DNA of 64,000 nt from contig NZ_NKYF01000025.1 in NCBI RefSeq assembly GCF_002262885.1, positions 1 to 64,000 on the forward strand. The letters are read 5' to 3'. The notes beneath the pieces are model-generated. The model ran no database searches, was not told the origin of the DNA, and saw nothing but the letters and a program-made list of their open reading frames with translations. Every line of letters begins with the position of its first letter. Within the stretch, counting starts at the first letter, position 1. Position numbers and translations under genes: made by a program. Origin of the DNA: Pseudonocardia sp. MH-G8. Its GTDB lineage: Bacteria; Actinomycetota; Actinomycetes; Mycobacteriales; Pseudonocardiaceae. Shown piece by piece: positions 33,537 through 43,188 of the stretch.

Positions 33537-36500
33537 GCCCGGTCACCGTCCAGCAGGTCCGACAGCTCCCGCACGAGCGCCGCCGGCGGGGACCAGCCGA
33601 ACACGCCGCACGGCATCCCGTCGACGATCGGGGTCTGCGGCCCGCACATGCCCCGCACGAACAGGTACAACGTGCCTCCGAGGTGCTGCTCGGGCGCGTA
33701 GCCGGGCAACCGCCAGCGCAGGTAGCGGTGCAGCGCCACCGCGTAGAGCAGCGCCTGCAGCGGGTAGTGCGCGCCGATCATCGCATCGGCCAGGCGTGCC
33801 GGCGTGTAGTGCGCGGAGGTGAGGGGCTCGCGGCCCTCCGGCCCGACCGGCCCGAGCCAGTTGGTCTTGTAGTCCACCACCGCGAACCGCGAGCCGGGCA
33901 GCCGCAGCACCGCGTCGATGCTGCCGGTGAGGTAGCCGCGCAGCTGCTGCTCGGGGAGCTCGGCGAGCGCGTCGGGGTAGGTGTGCAGCGGGTGGCTCTC
34001 GGGCAGGTGGCGTCGCAACAGGGGCGCCATCGCGGCGAGGGCCGCCGGCGGGCCGGGGGTGTCGCCGCCGGCGAGCGGGAGCTCGAAGTCCAGCTCGGCC
34101 AGCCGGTCGCGCGGTGCGATGTCGGCGAGGCACAGGCCGGCGGCCATCGGGCCGAGAGGGGTGCGCGCGGCCGGCAGCAGCGCCGCCGCGAGCGGCGCGG
34201 CCTCCACTCCCGGTGCCGGGTGGCGCTCCAGCTGCTCCCGGGCGTGGGCGGTGAGCTCGCCGTGCAGGTCGGGCGCGGTGAGGTCGGCGGCCTCGAAGAT
34301 CGCGTGGACGAGCGTGCCGAACCCCGCCCCGAGGGGCTGCTCGGCCATCGGCGACGCAACGGCCGGTGCACCGCCCTCGTCCTGCGCAGGGCCCGCGGCC
34401 GCGGCGTCGGCCACCTCGACCGCCACCTCGACCGCCACCTCGACCGCCACCTCGTCGTCGACGCCCGGCTCCTCCGGTTCGCTGCCGACGCCGGGACGGC
34501 TGCCCGGCCCCGCGTCGTGCGCGGTGGCGGTGAGGGCGCTGTAGGAGGTGCGGCGCCACGTGACGTCGAGACGCCGGGAGAACTCGGCGGCCCGCAGCCC
34601 GCCGGCGGACCGGGCACCACCGGCGAACGCGGGCGCCTCCCGGGGGCCGACCTCCTCCACCGAGATCCGCGCGCCACCCAGCTCGCGCAGCCCGGCCAGG
34701 GCCGTGGCATCCGAGGGCACCCGGTAGACCTCGGCCGGATCGGTGCCCACCGCCGGGCGCCCGACCAGCAGCCGGTGCAGCGGCGAGGTGGCGGTGGTGG
34801 TGGCGGGCACCCACCACGTGACCACCTGGCACTGCGCCCGGGTGAGCGCGACGTAGAGCAGCCGTAGATCCTCACCGGCCTCCTCCGCCCGGTGGGCGGC
34901 GACCCGCTCCTTCCACCCCTCGCCGGTCTCGCCGCCCACGTCGAGCACGCGGGCGCCGGACCCGTCGTGCAGCAGCGGGACGTCCGGGTCGCGGACGTTG
35001 CGGTCCCAGGCGAACGGCACGTAGACCACCGGGAACTCCAGGCCCTTGCTGCGGTGGATCGTGATGATCTGGACGGCCGCGGCGTCGGACTCCAGCCGCC
35101 TGCTGCGCTCGACCACCACGTCCTGGGCGGCGTCGGCGATGCGGTGGCGCAGCCAGTCGACCAGGGCGGCCGGTCCGAGGTGCTCGGCCACCGCCGCGGC
35201 GTGCAGCGCCTGGGCGACGTGGCGCAGGTCGGTGAGCAGCCGCTCGCCGTCGGTGCTCGCGAGCACCCGCCCGGGCAACCCGGTGCCCGTGGTGATCGCC
35301 TCGAGAAGGGCGGCGACACCGCGCTCACGCAGCACCACCGCCCACCCGCGCAGCGTGGCCCCGAGCTCGTCGAGCAGCGCCTCGGCGGCGGGCCCGCACA
35401 GCTCGCCGACCGTGCGGCCCAGGAAGCAGGTGAGCGCTGCCGCCCGCACCCGGAACGCGCGCGGCTGCTCCAACGCCTCCAGCAGTGTGAGCCACTCACC
35501 GGCGACCGGGGTGCCGAACACGCTGGCCGTGCCGGACAGCACCGCGGGGACGTCCGCCGCGGCGAGGGCGGCGCGGACCATCGCGCCCTGGTCGTTGGTG
35601 CGCACCAGCACGGCGACGTCGCCGGGGGCGACGGGCCGCCCGTCGATGGACGCCGGGCTCGCCAGCAGAGCCGCGATGTCCGCCGCGGTGTCGCGGGCCA
35701 CGAGCTCGCGGGCGGGCCCGACCACGGCGAGGTCGCGCCGCGGGGCGCGTGGCAGGCCCGCGCGGGCGGCGACCCGCAGCCGGAACGGGGTGTCGACCGG
35801 GGCGCCGCGCAGCCGGCTGCCCGGGTGCGCGGACTCCACGGGGTGGACCGTGATCCGCGGATCACCGAGCGCCGCGCCGGCGAACACCGTGTCGAGGGCG
35901 GCGAGCAGCGGCGCGTCACTGCGCCAGTTGCGCCCCAGGGTGGCGTGGTGGTCGGCGGCCTCGGTGGCGTCGAGGTAGCTCACGACGTCGGCGCCGCGGA
36001 ACGCGTAGATGGCCTGCTTCGGGTCGCCGATCAGCACCAGGGTGGTGGTGCCGTGGAACGCCTCGCGCAGGATCTGCCACTGCACCGGGTCGGTGTCCTG
36101 GAACTCGTCCACGAGCACGACCCGGAACTGCGCGCGCAACCGCGCGGCCGCGCCCCGCGCCGGGTCGGCCAGCGCGTCGGCGAGGCGGGTGAGCATGTCG
36201 TCGTAGGTGTAGATCCGACGCACCCGCTTGCGGCGCGCCACCTCCGCCCGCACCGCGGCCGCGAACCGGTGACGCACCTGGGCGGTGCTGCCCGGCTCCG
36301 CGTCGCGCGGCTCCAACCGGGCCTGCCCGTCGTGCACCGCCCGGCGGGCCAGCGCGACGGCCTCGGTCCGGCTGAACGCCGAGGGGCCCGAGCTGCGCGC
36401 GCCGTACTTGCGGACGTAGAAGTCGTCGACCACCTCGGTGATGACGTCCTCGATCGACTCGACGAACACCGCGTCGCGGTCGCCGTCACCGGCCACGCCC

Positions 36501-36955
36501 AGGCCGGCGAGCATCTGCTGGCAGAACTGGTGGGTGGTGGCGATCGTGGCCGCGTCGAACTGGGTGAGGGCCCGGGCGAGGCGCGCGCGCCGGGCCGCGA
36601 CCTCGGTGTCCGGCGCGTCGGCGAGCAGCCGGAGCACGTCGTCGCCCCCGCTGCGGGCGGCTTCGGGCTCGGCGAGCCCGCGCTCCGCCGACACCAGCCG
36701 CTCCCGCACCCGTTCCCGCAGCTCCTGGGTGGCCTCGCGCCCGAACGTGACGAGCATCAGCTCGGGCAGCGTGGCATGGCCCTCGGCGACGTAGCGGGTG
36801 GCGAGCGCCGCGATCGTGAACGTCTTGCCCGTGCCGGCACTGGCCTCGAGAACGGTGGTGGCGGTGGGCAGCGGGCCGCACACGTCGAACGCGGCGGGGG
36901 CGAGCACCGACGCCGAGCGCGCCCGGGTGCGGGTGGGGAAGGGGATGACGGTCAC
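33533..36955 (-). CDS. recB: Exodeoxyribonuclease V beta chain (RecB)
   Basis: 1140 residues. A UvrD-type SF1A helicase (Walker A LEASAGTGKTFTI, Lys44; VVLVDEFQDTDPVQWQ; LIGDPKQAIYAFRGADV; IHRSKGLEFPVVYV; RLLYVALTRAQ) is followed by the RecB nuclease domain with GSIDAVLRLPG and AVVDYKTNWLG, the catalytic Asp-Tyr-Lys. An acidic repeat-like stretch (EVAVEVAVEVAVEVA) lies in the linker. GTG 36955 overlaps the recC stop (GTGA); sequence above it belongs to recC. Confidence 0.93.
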   Translation of the reverse strand: MTVIPFPTRTRARSASVLAPAAFDVCGPLPTATTVLEASAGTGKTFTIAALATRYVAEGHATLPELMLVTFGREATQELRERVRERLVSAERGLAEPEAARSGGDDVLRLLADAPDTEVAARRARLARALTQFDAATIATTHQFCQQMLAGLGVAGDGDRDAVFVESIEDVITEVVDDFYVRKYGARSSGPSAFSRTEAVALARRAVHDGQARLEPRDAEPGSTAQVRHRFAAAVRAEVARRKRVRRIYTYDDMLTRLADALADPARGAAARLRAQFRVVLVDEFQDTDPVQWQILREAFHGTTTLVLIGDPKQAIYAFRGADVVSYLDATEAADHHATLGRNWRSDAPLLAALDTVFAGAALGDPRITVHPVESAHPGSRLRGAPVDTPFRLRVAARAGLPRAPRRDLAVVGPARELVARDTAADIAALLASPASIDGRPVAPGDVAVLVRTNDQGAMVRAALAAADVPAVLSGTASVFGTPVAGEWLTLLEALEQPRAFRVRAAALTCFLGRTVGELCGPAAEALLDELGATLRGWAVVLRERGVAALLEAITTGTGLPGRVLASTDGERLLTDLRHVAQALHAAAVAEHLGPAALVDWLRHRIADAAQDVVVERSRRLESDAAAVQIITIHRSKGLEFPVVYVPFAWDRNVRDPDVPLLHDGSGARVLDVGGETGEGWKERVAAHRAEEAGEDLRLLYVALTRAQCQVVTWWVPATTTATSPLHRLLVGRPAVGTDPAEVYRVPSDATALAGLRELGGARISVEEVGPREAPAFAGGARSAGGLRAAEFSRRLDVTWRRTSYSALTATAHDAGPGSRPGVGSEPEEPGVDDEVAVEVAVEVAVEVADAAAAGPAQDEGGAPAVASPMAEQPLGAGFGTLVHAIFEAADLTAPDLHGELTAHAREQLERHPAPGVEAAPLAAALLPAARTPLGPMAAGLCLADIAPRDRLAELDFELPLAGGDTPGPPAALAAMAPLLRRHLPESHPLHTYPDALAELPEQQLRGYLTGSIDAVLRLPGSRFAVVDYKTNWLGPVGPEGREPLTSAHYTPARLADAMIGAHYPLQALLYAVALHRYLRWRLPGYAPEQHLGGTLYLFVRGMCGPQTPIVDGMPCGVFGWSPPAALVRELSDLLDGDRA

Positions 36956-39900
36956 AGTCGCACCACGTCCTCGGCGCCGAGCAGCGGGTTCCACACCTGC
37001 AGTGCGAGCGCTCCGAACCGGGTGGGTTCGCCACCGGGCGCGCCGGGGGCCGACAGCACCTCGGGCCCGGCCGCGGGCCCCCACACGCGCACGTGCGCGG
37101 CGTCGTTGCGCTCGGCGCCCGCGCCGGTGCTCCACTTGCGCAGCGCCTCCTCCAGGGCGGCGCCCGCGTCGGCGCCGCCGCGGCGGGTGGTGGCGTAGGT
37201 GTGGCCGGCCACGGTGGGCAGCGGCAGCGGTTCCCGCAACCCCGCGCGCCGCAGCGCGACGAGCTCGGCGAGCACACCCGCGGCACGCTCGGGGTCGAGA
37301 GGACCGGCGGTGGCCATCGAGAGCCCGAAGCGCGTGCCGCGACCGATGGTGACCGCGCGCCACGGCTCGCGGGTGGCCGCCGTGAGCGCGAGCAACCGCA
37401 CCCACGCCCGCACCCGCTGCTTCGCTGCGAGCCGGGAGAACTCCACCCGCAGGAGCACGCTGCTGTTCGTGCCGCTGCCGTTCGTGCCGCTGACGTGCAG
37501 CCCGCCGACGGTGCCCACGACGCGGGTGCCGTCGGGCAGGGCCACGTCGACGTCGCGGTCCTGCGGCTCGCCGACGCGGTGCGGCAGCGCGGCACTGACG
37601 AGGGGCTCCACGTCGTCGAGCACACCGGCCAGTACCCGCTCACCCAGCGCACCGGGCGGCAGCTCGCCGCGGCGCCACTCGGCCTGGCGGCAGCGGTCCA
37701 GCGGGTGGCCGGCGAGCCGGTCGCGCAGCAGCCGGTCGCCCACCGCCCACGTGGCGAGCCCGTCGAGGTCGACCGGCAGCGCGTCGGCCTGCTGCTCGTC
37801 GGCGGTGAACAGCGAGAGACCCACGCGCTGGCGCAGGAACTCCTTCGTGGGGTGCTCGACGAACGCGACGAGCTCGTCGAGGGAGACCACGCCCGGATCC
37901 TCGGTCGGGGGGAGCGGTTCGGCGAGGAACGGTGCGGGCGGGCTCTTGCTGCCGGCCGCGGCCCGGGCGCCGGCCAGCTCCGCGCGGTCGAAGCTGAACG
38001 GGACGGACGATCCGAAGTTGGCGGGGTCGAAGGGCTGCAGGGGGTGGCGCACCACCACCTGCTCCAGCGCCCCGGGCCCGGCCGTGGCCGCCACCGTGTC
38101 CAGGAGCTCCCCGAGCGGCACCGCGGGTGGGCGCCGCGCGCCGCTGCGCTCATCGGCGCCGGAGTGCACCACCACCAGGTGTTCGGTGGCCGCGCAGATC
38201 GCGTCGAGGAGCAGCTGGCGGTCCTCGCTGCGCGGGTCGCGCTCGCCCACCAGCGGCTCGCGGGCCAGGACGTCGTCGCCGTCGGGTACGCCGGCGCGGG
38301 GGAAGACGCCGTCGTCCATGCCGAGCAGGCAGATCACGCGGTGCGGCACGGAGCGCATCGGCACCAGCGTGGCGACGGTGAGCGTGCCGGTGCGGAAGTT
38401 GGCCCGGGTGGGGCGCCCGCGCAGGCGCTCCGCGAGCAGGCCGCGGACGTCGGCGAGCCCGAGCGCCACGGTGGCGGCGTGCGGGCCCGCCGCCCGCCCC
38501 GCCGCCGCGAGCTCGGCGCGGGCCTGCGAGCCCTGCCACTCGTCGGTGCCGGTGGCCAGCGTGAGCACGTCCAGGCCGTGCACCAGCAGCGCGATCCAGC
38601 GCTCGAGCGGCTGCGCACCGGCCAGCCCGGCGAGGACGGCGGCGACGCGGTCGACGAACTCGGCCAGCCGCCCGACGCGCGCCACGTCGCCGGACTCGAC
38701 CTCGTCCATCGGCAGCGCGGTGCCGAGCCAGTCGTGCTCGGCGCCCGACATCGTGACGCCCAGCAGCAACCGGTCGAGCCCGGCCGACCAGGTGTTCTGC
38801 GGGAACCCGTCGAGCTGGAACGGCGCCCGGTGCGCGGCGTCGAGCCCCCAGCGCACGCCGGAGCGGTGCACCAGCTCGCGGAGCCGGTCGAGGTCGGCCT
38901 CGTCGAGGTCGAAGCGCCGGCGCACGGGTGCGGTGGCCAGCAGGTCCAGCAGCTGCGACGCCGTGACCCGCGCGTCGGCGAGCTCCAGCAGCTGCGCCAC
39001 GGTGTCGAGCAAGGGGTTGACCTGGCGCAGCGCGCGGTCGGCCAGGCGGACCTGCAGGTGCTGGCCCGGGTGGGCGTCGGGCCCGTCGGCAAGCCCGAAG
39101 CACGCCGACACCAGCGGCGCGAACGTCTCGACGTCGGGGCACATCACCAGCACGTCGCGCGGCTCGAGGGTGGGGTCGGACTGCAGGAGCCCGAGCACCA
39201 CCTCCCGCAGGACCTCCACCTGCCGGTCCGGCCCGTGGCAGGAGTGCACCTGCACGCTGCGGTCGTCGGGCCGCAGTGCGAACCCGCCGTCGGGCGCGCG
39301 GTCGTGGCGCAGGTCGGCCTGCAGGTGCTCCAGCAGCGTGGCGGCGGGCCGCTCGGGCACCGGGTGGTGGACGTCGACGCGCTGCGGCGCCGCGGCGGCC
39401 AGGCGCAGCTGCAGCTCGCGCGCGTCGCGCCCCAGCGAACCGAGCAACGGGTGGCGCGGCGTGGCCGCGGTGGGGTCGGTGCGCCGGTGCGGGACGGCCG
39501 GGGGCGGTTGCAGCGCCGACCAGAGCGCGGGGGAGGGGTGGGGCAGCCACAGGTGCACCTCGCGGTGCTCGGCGAGCGCCGCGAGCACGGCGAGGTGCTC
39601 GGCAGGCAGCCGGGTGGGGCCGAAGACCGACAGCCGCGCGGGCAGCGGCGCGACCGCGGGATCCGCCCGCAGCGCGGCGCACGCCACCTCCAGGCGTTCG
39701 GCGGGGCTCGGCGCGTCGATCCGCGCCCGCAACCGCCGGTACAGCTCCGGCTGCCAGTTCAGGTCGGCCGCCGACTCCCCGACGGTGGCGCCGGCGAGCC
39801 AGGCCGTGAGCATCGCAGGCCGGTGTGCGGCGTAGGCGGCGAAGAGGTCGGCCAGGTGACGCGCCACGGCGTAGCGGCGTCCCTGCCCGGTGTTGTCGGT

Positions 39901-40275
39901 GCGGGAGTCGAGATGCGCGCCGAGGGGGGCGCACCACGGCTCACCGACACTCTCATCGATGACCTCCACCAGCGGCCACACCGCCCGCTCCGGCAGCCAC
40001 GGGTCCTCGTCGGCGCCGACCCCCGCCGCCGCCGAAACGACCTCGGCGACCAGCGCCGTGGGGGAGGGGAACGCCACCCCGGCGCAGACGCCGTCGGCCC
40101 GGCCGCCCGCCGCGCCCAGCCGGTGCGACAGCTGCTGCGCCAGCCACCGCTCCACGCCCCGCGCCGGCACCGCCACGACCTCGCTCGCGAACGGATCCTC
40201 CAGGGGCTCGGCGAGCAGCTCGCCGAGCGCGCGGACCAGCGCGTCGGCCCGTTCGGCCCGATGCAGGTGCCACAT
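36952..40275 (-). CDS. recC: Exodeoxyribonuclease V gamma chain (RecC)
   Basis: 1107 residues. It opens with MWHLHRAERADALVRALGEL and VPARGVERWLAQQLSHRLGA, the RecC N-terminal signature, then SVFGPTRLPAEHLAVLAAL, VEVLREVVLGLLQ, LVMCPDVETFAPLV, and further on VICLLGMDDGVFPR, all typical of RecC. RecC is an inactivated helicase that scans for Chi. It is first in the recC-recB-recD-OCD operon. ATG 40275 has AAGGGGGG upstream, and TAGCGT (complement of 40308-40313) is a likely -10 box. Confidence 0.92.
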   Translation of the reverse strand: MWHLHRAERADALVRALGELLAEPLEDPFASEVVAVPARGVERWLAQQLSHRLGAAGGRADGVCAGVAFPSPTALVAEVVSAAAGVGADEDPWLPERAVWPLVEVIDESVGEPWCAPLGAHLDSRTDNTGQGRRYAVARHLADLFAAYAAHRPAMLTAWLAGATVGESAADLNWQPELYRRLRARIDAPSPAERLEVACAALRADPAVAPLPARLSVFGPTRLPAEHLAVLAALAEHREVHLWLPHPSPALWSALQPPPAVPHRRTDPTAATPRHPLLGSLGRDARELQLRLAAAAPQRVDVHHPVPERPAATLLEHLQADLRHDRAPDGGFALRPDDRSVQVHSCHGPDRQVEVLREVVLGLLQSDPTLEPRDVLVMCPDVETFAPLVSACFGLADGPDAHPGQHLQVRLADRALRQVNPLLDTVAQLLELADARVTASQLLDLLATAPVRRRFDLDEADLDRLRELVHRSGVRWGLDAAHRAPFQLDGFPQNTWSAGLDRLLLGVTMSGAEHDWLGTALPMDEVESGDVARVGRLAEFVDRVAAVLAGLAGAQPLERWIALLVHGLDVLTLATGTDEWQGSQARAELAAAGRAAGPHAATVALGLADVRGLLAERLRGRPTRANFRTGTLTVATLVPMRSVPHRVICLLGMDDGVFPRAGVPDGDDVLAREPLVGERDPRSEDRQLLLDAICAATEHLVVVHSGADERSGARRPPAVPLGELLDTVAATAGPGALEQVVVRHPLQPFDPANFGSSVPFSFDRAELAGARAAAGSKSPPAPFLAEPLPPTEDPGVVSLDELVAFVEHPTKEFLRQRVGLSLFTADEQQADALPVDLDGLATWAVGDRLLRDRLAGHPLDRCRQAEWRRGELPPGALGERVLAGVLDDVEPLVSAALPHRVGEPQDRDVDVALPDGTRVVGTVGGLHVSGTNGSGTNSSVLLRVEFSRLAAKQRVRAWVRLLALTAATREPWRAVTIGRGTRFGLSMATAGPLDPERAAGVLAELVALRRAGLREPLPLPTVAGHTYATTRRGGADAGAALEEALRKWSTGAGAERNDAAHVRVWGPAAGPEVLSAPGAPGGEPTRFGALALQVWNPLLGAEDVVRL

Positions 40276-40652
40276 GCGCCGTCCCCCCTTTCCGCCGTGT
40301 GCGACACACGCTAGGACGAGGCGCCGACCGTCGCGGACGCGGGCGGGCAGTTGTCCACACACCACGAAGCGTGACCAGTGTGGTCCCTGGCGCACCGCGC
40401 TCGTAATCGACGCGCCGAGCGCGCGGCGGTGGCGCTGGTTCGCCCCGCGCGGGGCGCGGTGCGGTGGAGGACCCGGCCGATAGCGCCGGGGACCGACGAT
40501 CTCGACCGGCCGGACGAGCCCCATCCACACGCCTTTACCCACAGTCACCGGCCCGGCGAAACGACACGATGGTGGTATCCCATCGGCGATCGGTTAACGG
40601 CAGGGTGGGGTCCGGGCGATCACCGGTTACAGGACGCGGAGGAGGGGTCACA
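40276..40652. promoter_or_regulatory. Divergent region between recC and small gene, with DnaA-box-like sites
   Basis: This 377-bp spacer has a recC -10 box (TAGCGT on the minus strand, 40308-40313). It contains TTGTCCACA (40351-40359), an exact match to the actinobacterial DnaA-box consensus, plus two looser matches near 40522-40542 (ATCCACAC, TTTACCCACA). No gene is supported. Confidence 0.4.
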
Positions 40653-41048
40653 TTGAGCGCGGACAGGAGCGACGCCACCACGGGACCGGTGGTGCCGGAG
40701 CAGCGGGGCGTACGTGACGAGGCCCGCGCCGAGGTCCTGATCCGCCACGCCCGGTTGATGAAGAGCGGGCGCCCGATCTTCTGCCGCCCCAGCCGCGCCG
40801 AGATCGAGGGCCGCGTGCTGCCCCGCCAGAGCTCGGGCACCGACGGCAAGGTCGTCTACTCCACGCGCCAGGACGCCGAGGCCGCGGCCCGTGAACTGGA
40901 GTCGCTCGGCGCCCGCCCGCTGCGCTCCTACCTCTGCGGCCGCTCCCGCGGCGGCCACTTCCACCTCACCACCGACACGGCCGCCCGCACCGGTCACCTC
41001 CCGCTGCACCTGCGCATCCCGCAGCAGCGCAGCCCGCTCAGCGCCTGA
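40653..41048 (+). CDS. Small conserved-looking protein of unknown function
   Basis: 131 residues starting at TTG 40653, preceded by GGAGGAGGGG with ideal spacing. It is basic and soluble. The central part (HARLMKSGRPIFCRPSRAEI, RQSSGTDGKVVYSTRQDAEA, AARELESLGARPLRSYLC) ends with GRSRGGHFHLTTD. The final C-x-HFHLT pattern recalls short actinobacterial and phage proteins ending in C..CxxWHLT, but the zinc pair is incomplete. No family or function can be assigned. Confidence 0.65.
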   Translation: MSADRSDATTGPVVPEQRGVRDEARAEVLIRHARLMKSGRPIFCRPSRAEIEGRVLPRQSSGTDGKVVYSTRQDAEAAARELESLGARPLRSYLCGRSRGGHFHLTTDTAARTGHLPLHLRIPQQRSPLSA

Positions 41049-41210
41049 GCTGAGCACGCGGCCGAGTCAACTCGCCCGGTCGCTCATGCGTGCCGCCGGC
41101 CGGGCCGCGGCGGCGGGCGCCCCGGCGTTCCGCAGGTGCCCGGACGCGATGAGATCGTTCCGACCCGCACCAGGTTGCTGCCGAACCCGTCCTCACGTAC
41201 GGCTCGCCAC

Positions 41211-41275
41211 GAGCATGCGGTTGTGATCGCCACGAGACGTACGCCAGCGCTGTCGCAGCGACGCTTGTGCACGTT
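41211..41275 (-). repeat. Dispersed intergenic repeat, inverted relative
   Basis: Read on the minus strand it contains GCTGCGACAGCGCTGGCGTA and TCTCGTGGCGATCACAACCG, close to 1155-1207 (GCTGCGAC, GGCGTAC) and to 17211-17234 (TCTCGAAGCGATCACCACCC). Similarity is lower than between the two direct copies. Confidence 0.4.
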
Positions 41276-41320
41276 TCGGATCGATCTCGCCGGCTCGTCG
41301 GCCCCAGTGCGACTGATCGT

Positions 41321-41430
41321 CCGAGATCGACGTGACCGCCCTCGCCAGGGCGAATACCTCGATGTCGGAAGGATCGATCGATCCGAGATCGAGCTGAGCG
41401 CCCTCGTCGGGGCGCAACGTTCGATCTCGG
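41321..41430. repeat. Two tandem palindromic units
   Basis: Units at 41321-41368 and 41383-41430 are each 48 bp, 62 bp apart and about 77% identical. Both begin CCGAGATCGA and end TCGAT-TCGG-like, so each can fold: in the second, CCGAGATCGA pairs with TCGATCTCGG around an inner GCGCCC / GGGCGC-type stem. Nature unknown. Confidence 0.6.
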
Positions 41431-41520
41431 AACGATCTTGACGCCGGCCGATAGCGGGCGGCGGCGGCGCGGCGGTGGCAAGGTGTTCGACGTCCCGCCC
41501 GCCGCACCCCGGGAGCGCGC

Positions 41521-43146
41521 ATGCCGACCCACCCCCGCGCCGGAACGCCTGCGCTCCCCGAGGACCTCGTCGACGTCGGCGCCCTGCTCGCCGCCTACCA
41601 CGACCGGCACCCGGATGCGGGCGAGCCGGCGCAGCGGGTGGCGTTCGGGACGTCCGGGCACCGCGGCTCGTCGCTGCGCACCACGTTCAACGACGACCAC
41701 ATCGCCGCCACCAGCCAGGCCATCTGCGAGTACCGCGCCCACCAGGGCACCGGCGGCCCGCTGTTCATCGGGCGGGACACGCACGCGTTGTCGGAGCCTG
41801 CGTGGGTCACGGCCATCGAGGTGTTCCAGGCCAACGGCGTGCACGTGCTCGCCGACGCCGACGACGCGTTCACGCCCACCCCGGCCGTCTCGCACGCGAT
41901 CCTCACCCACAACAGCGGGCGGACGGGTGGGCGAGCCGACGGCGTCGTCGTCACGCCGTCGCACAACCCACCGGCCGACGGGGGCTTCAAGTACAACCCG
42001 CCCGACGGCGGCCCGGCCGACACCGACGCCACCTCCTGGATCGCCGACCGCGCCAACGCGCTGCTGGCCGACGGTCTCGCCGGGGTGCGGCGCACGTCGC
42101 TCGACCGCGCCGGGCTGCACCGCCACGACTTCCTCGGCGCGTACGTCGCCGACCTGCCCTCGGTGGTGGACCTGGAGGCGATCCGGTCGGCGGGCGTGCG
42201 CATCGGTGCCGACCCGCTCGGCGGCGCGAGCGTCGCGTACTGGGGCGCGATCGCCGAGCGCCACGGGCTCGACCTCACCGTGGTGAACCCCGACGTCGAC
42301 CCGCAGTTCGGGTTCATGACCCTCGACGGCGACGGCAAGATCCGGATGGACTGCTCCTCACCGCACGCCATGGCCTCGCTCGTGGCGCGGCGCGGGGAGT
42401 TCCGCATCGCCACCGGCAACGACGCCGACTCCGACCGGCACGGCATCGTCACGGCCGACGGCCTGATGAACCCCAACCACTTCCTCGCCGTCGCCATCGG
42501 CTACCTCTTCGGCCACCGGCCCGGCTGGTCGCCGGACGCCGGGGTCGGCAAGACGGCCGTCAGCTCGTCGATGATCGACCGGGTGACCGCCGACCTGGGC
42601 CGGGAGCTGGTGGAGACGCCCGTCGGGTTCAAGTGGTTCGTGCCGGGCCTGCTCGACGGCACGATCGGCTTCGGCGGCGAGGAGAGCGCGGGCGCGTCGT
42701 TCCTGCGCACCGACGGCAGCGTGTGGACCACCGACAAGGACGGGATCATCCTCGCGCTGCTCGCCTCCGAGATCACCGCGGTGACCGGGGCGACGCCGAG
42801 CGAGCGCTACGAGGAGCTCACCGCGCGCTTCGGGGAACCCGCCTACGCCCGCACCGACGTCGCGTGCAGCCCCGAGGACAAGGCGAAGCTCGGCAAGCTG
42901 GCCGTGGACGACGTGAGCGCCACCGAGCTGGCGGGCGAGAAGATCACCGACCGGCTCACCAGTGCCCCGGGCAACGGCGCCGCGCTCGGCGGGCTCAAGG
43001 TCGTCACCGACGGGGGGTGGTTCGCCGCGCGCCCGTCGGGCACCGAGGACGTCTACAAGGTCTACGCCGAGAGCTTCCACGGCCCCGAACACCTCGCCCG
43101 GATCCAGCAGGAGGCGCAGGAGGTGGTGAGAGCGGCGCTGGCGTAG
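41521..43146 (+). CDS. pgm: Phosphoglucomutase (alpha-D-glucose specific)
   Basis: A 541-residue phosphohexomutase that interconverts glucose-1-phosphate and glucose-6-phosphate. AFGTSGHRGSSLRTTFNDDH is near the N-terminus; the active-site loop VVTPSHNPPADGG has Ser147; the metal loop is TGNDADSDRHG; the sugar-binding loop is FGGEESAGASF; and the phosphate-binding RPSGTEDVYKVYAES lies near the C-terminus. Length and motifs match actinobacterial Pgm. ATG 41521 with GGGAGCGC upstream. It stands alone. Confidence 0.95.
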   Translation: MPTHPRAGTPALPEDLVDVGALLAAYHDRHPDAGEPAQRVAFGTSGHRGSSLRTTFNDDHIAATSQAICEYRAHQGTGGPLFIGRDTHALSEPAWVTAIEVFQANGVHVLADADDAFTPTPAVSHAILTHNSGRTGGRADGVVVTPSHNPPADGGFKYNPPDGGPADTDATSWIADRANALLADGLAGVRRTSLDRAGLHRHDFLGAYVADLPSVVDLEAIRSAGVRIGADPLGGASVAYWGAIAERHGLDLTVVNPDVDPQFGFMTLDGDGKIRMDCSSPHAMASLVARRGEFRIATGNDADSDRHGIVTADGLMNPNHFLAVAIGYLFGHRPGWSPDAGVGKTAVSSSMIDRVTADLGRELVETPVGFKWFVPGLLDGTIGFGGEESAGASFLRTDGSVWTTDKDGIILALLASEITAVTGATPSERYEELTARFGEPAYARTDVACSPEDKAKLGKLAVDDVSATELAGEKITDRLTSAPGNGAALGGLKVVTDGGWFAARPSGTEDVYKVYAESFHGPEHLARIQQEAQEVVRAALA

Positions 43147-43188
43147 CGGCACGCACCGCGGACGGTGTGTGCGGCAGCGAGGGGCCGC

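Larger units (their letters stand above)
41049..41520. other. Repeat-rich intergenic spacer
   Basis: A 472-bp stretch with no credible gene. It holds a reverse-oriented relative of the dispersed repeat (41211-41275) and two tandem palindromic units (41321-41430). The phosphoglucomutase start follows at 41521 with GGGAGCGC upstream. Confidence 0.55.

Noticed and set aside
40276..40652. Replication origin because of DnaA-like boxes
   Set aside because: Only one exact box; no dnaA/dnaN/gyr genes and no AT-rich unwinding region.
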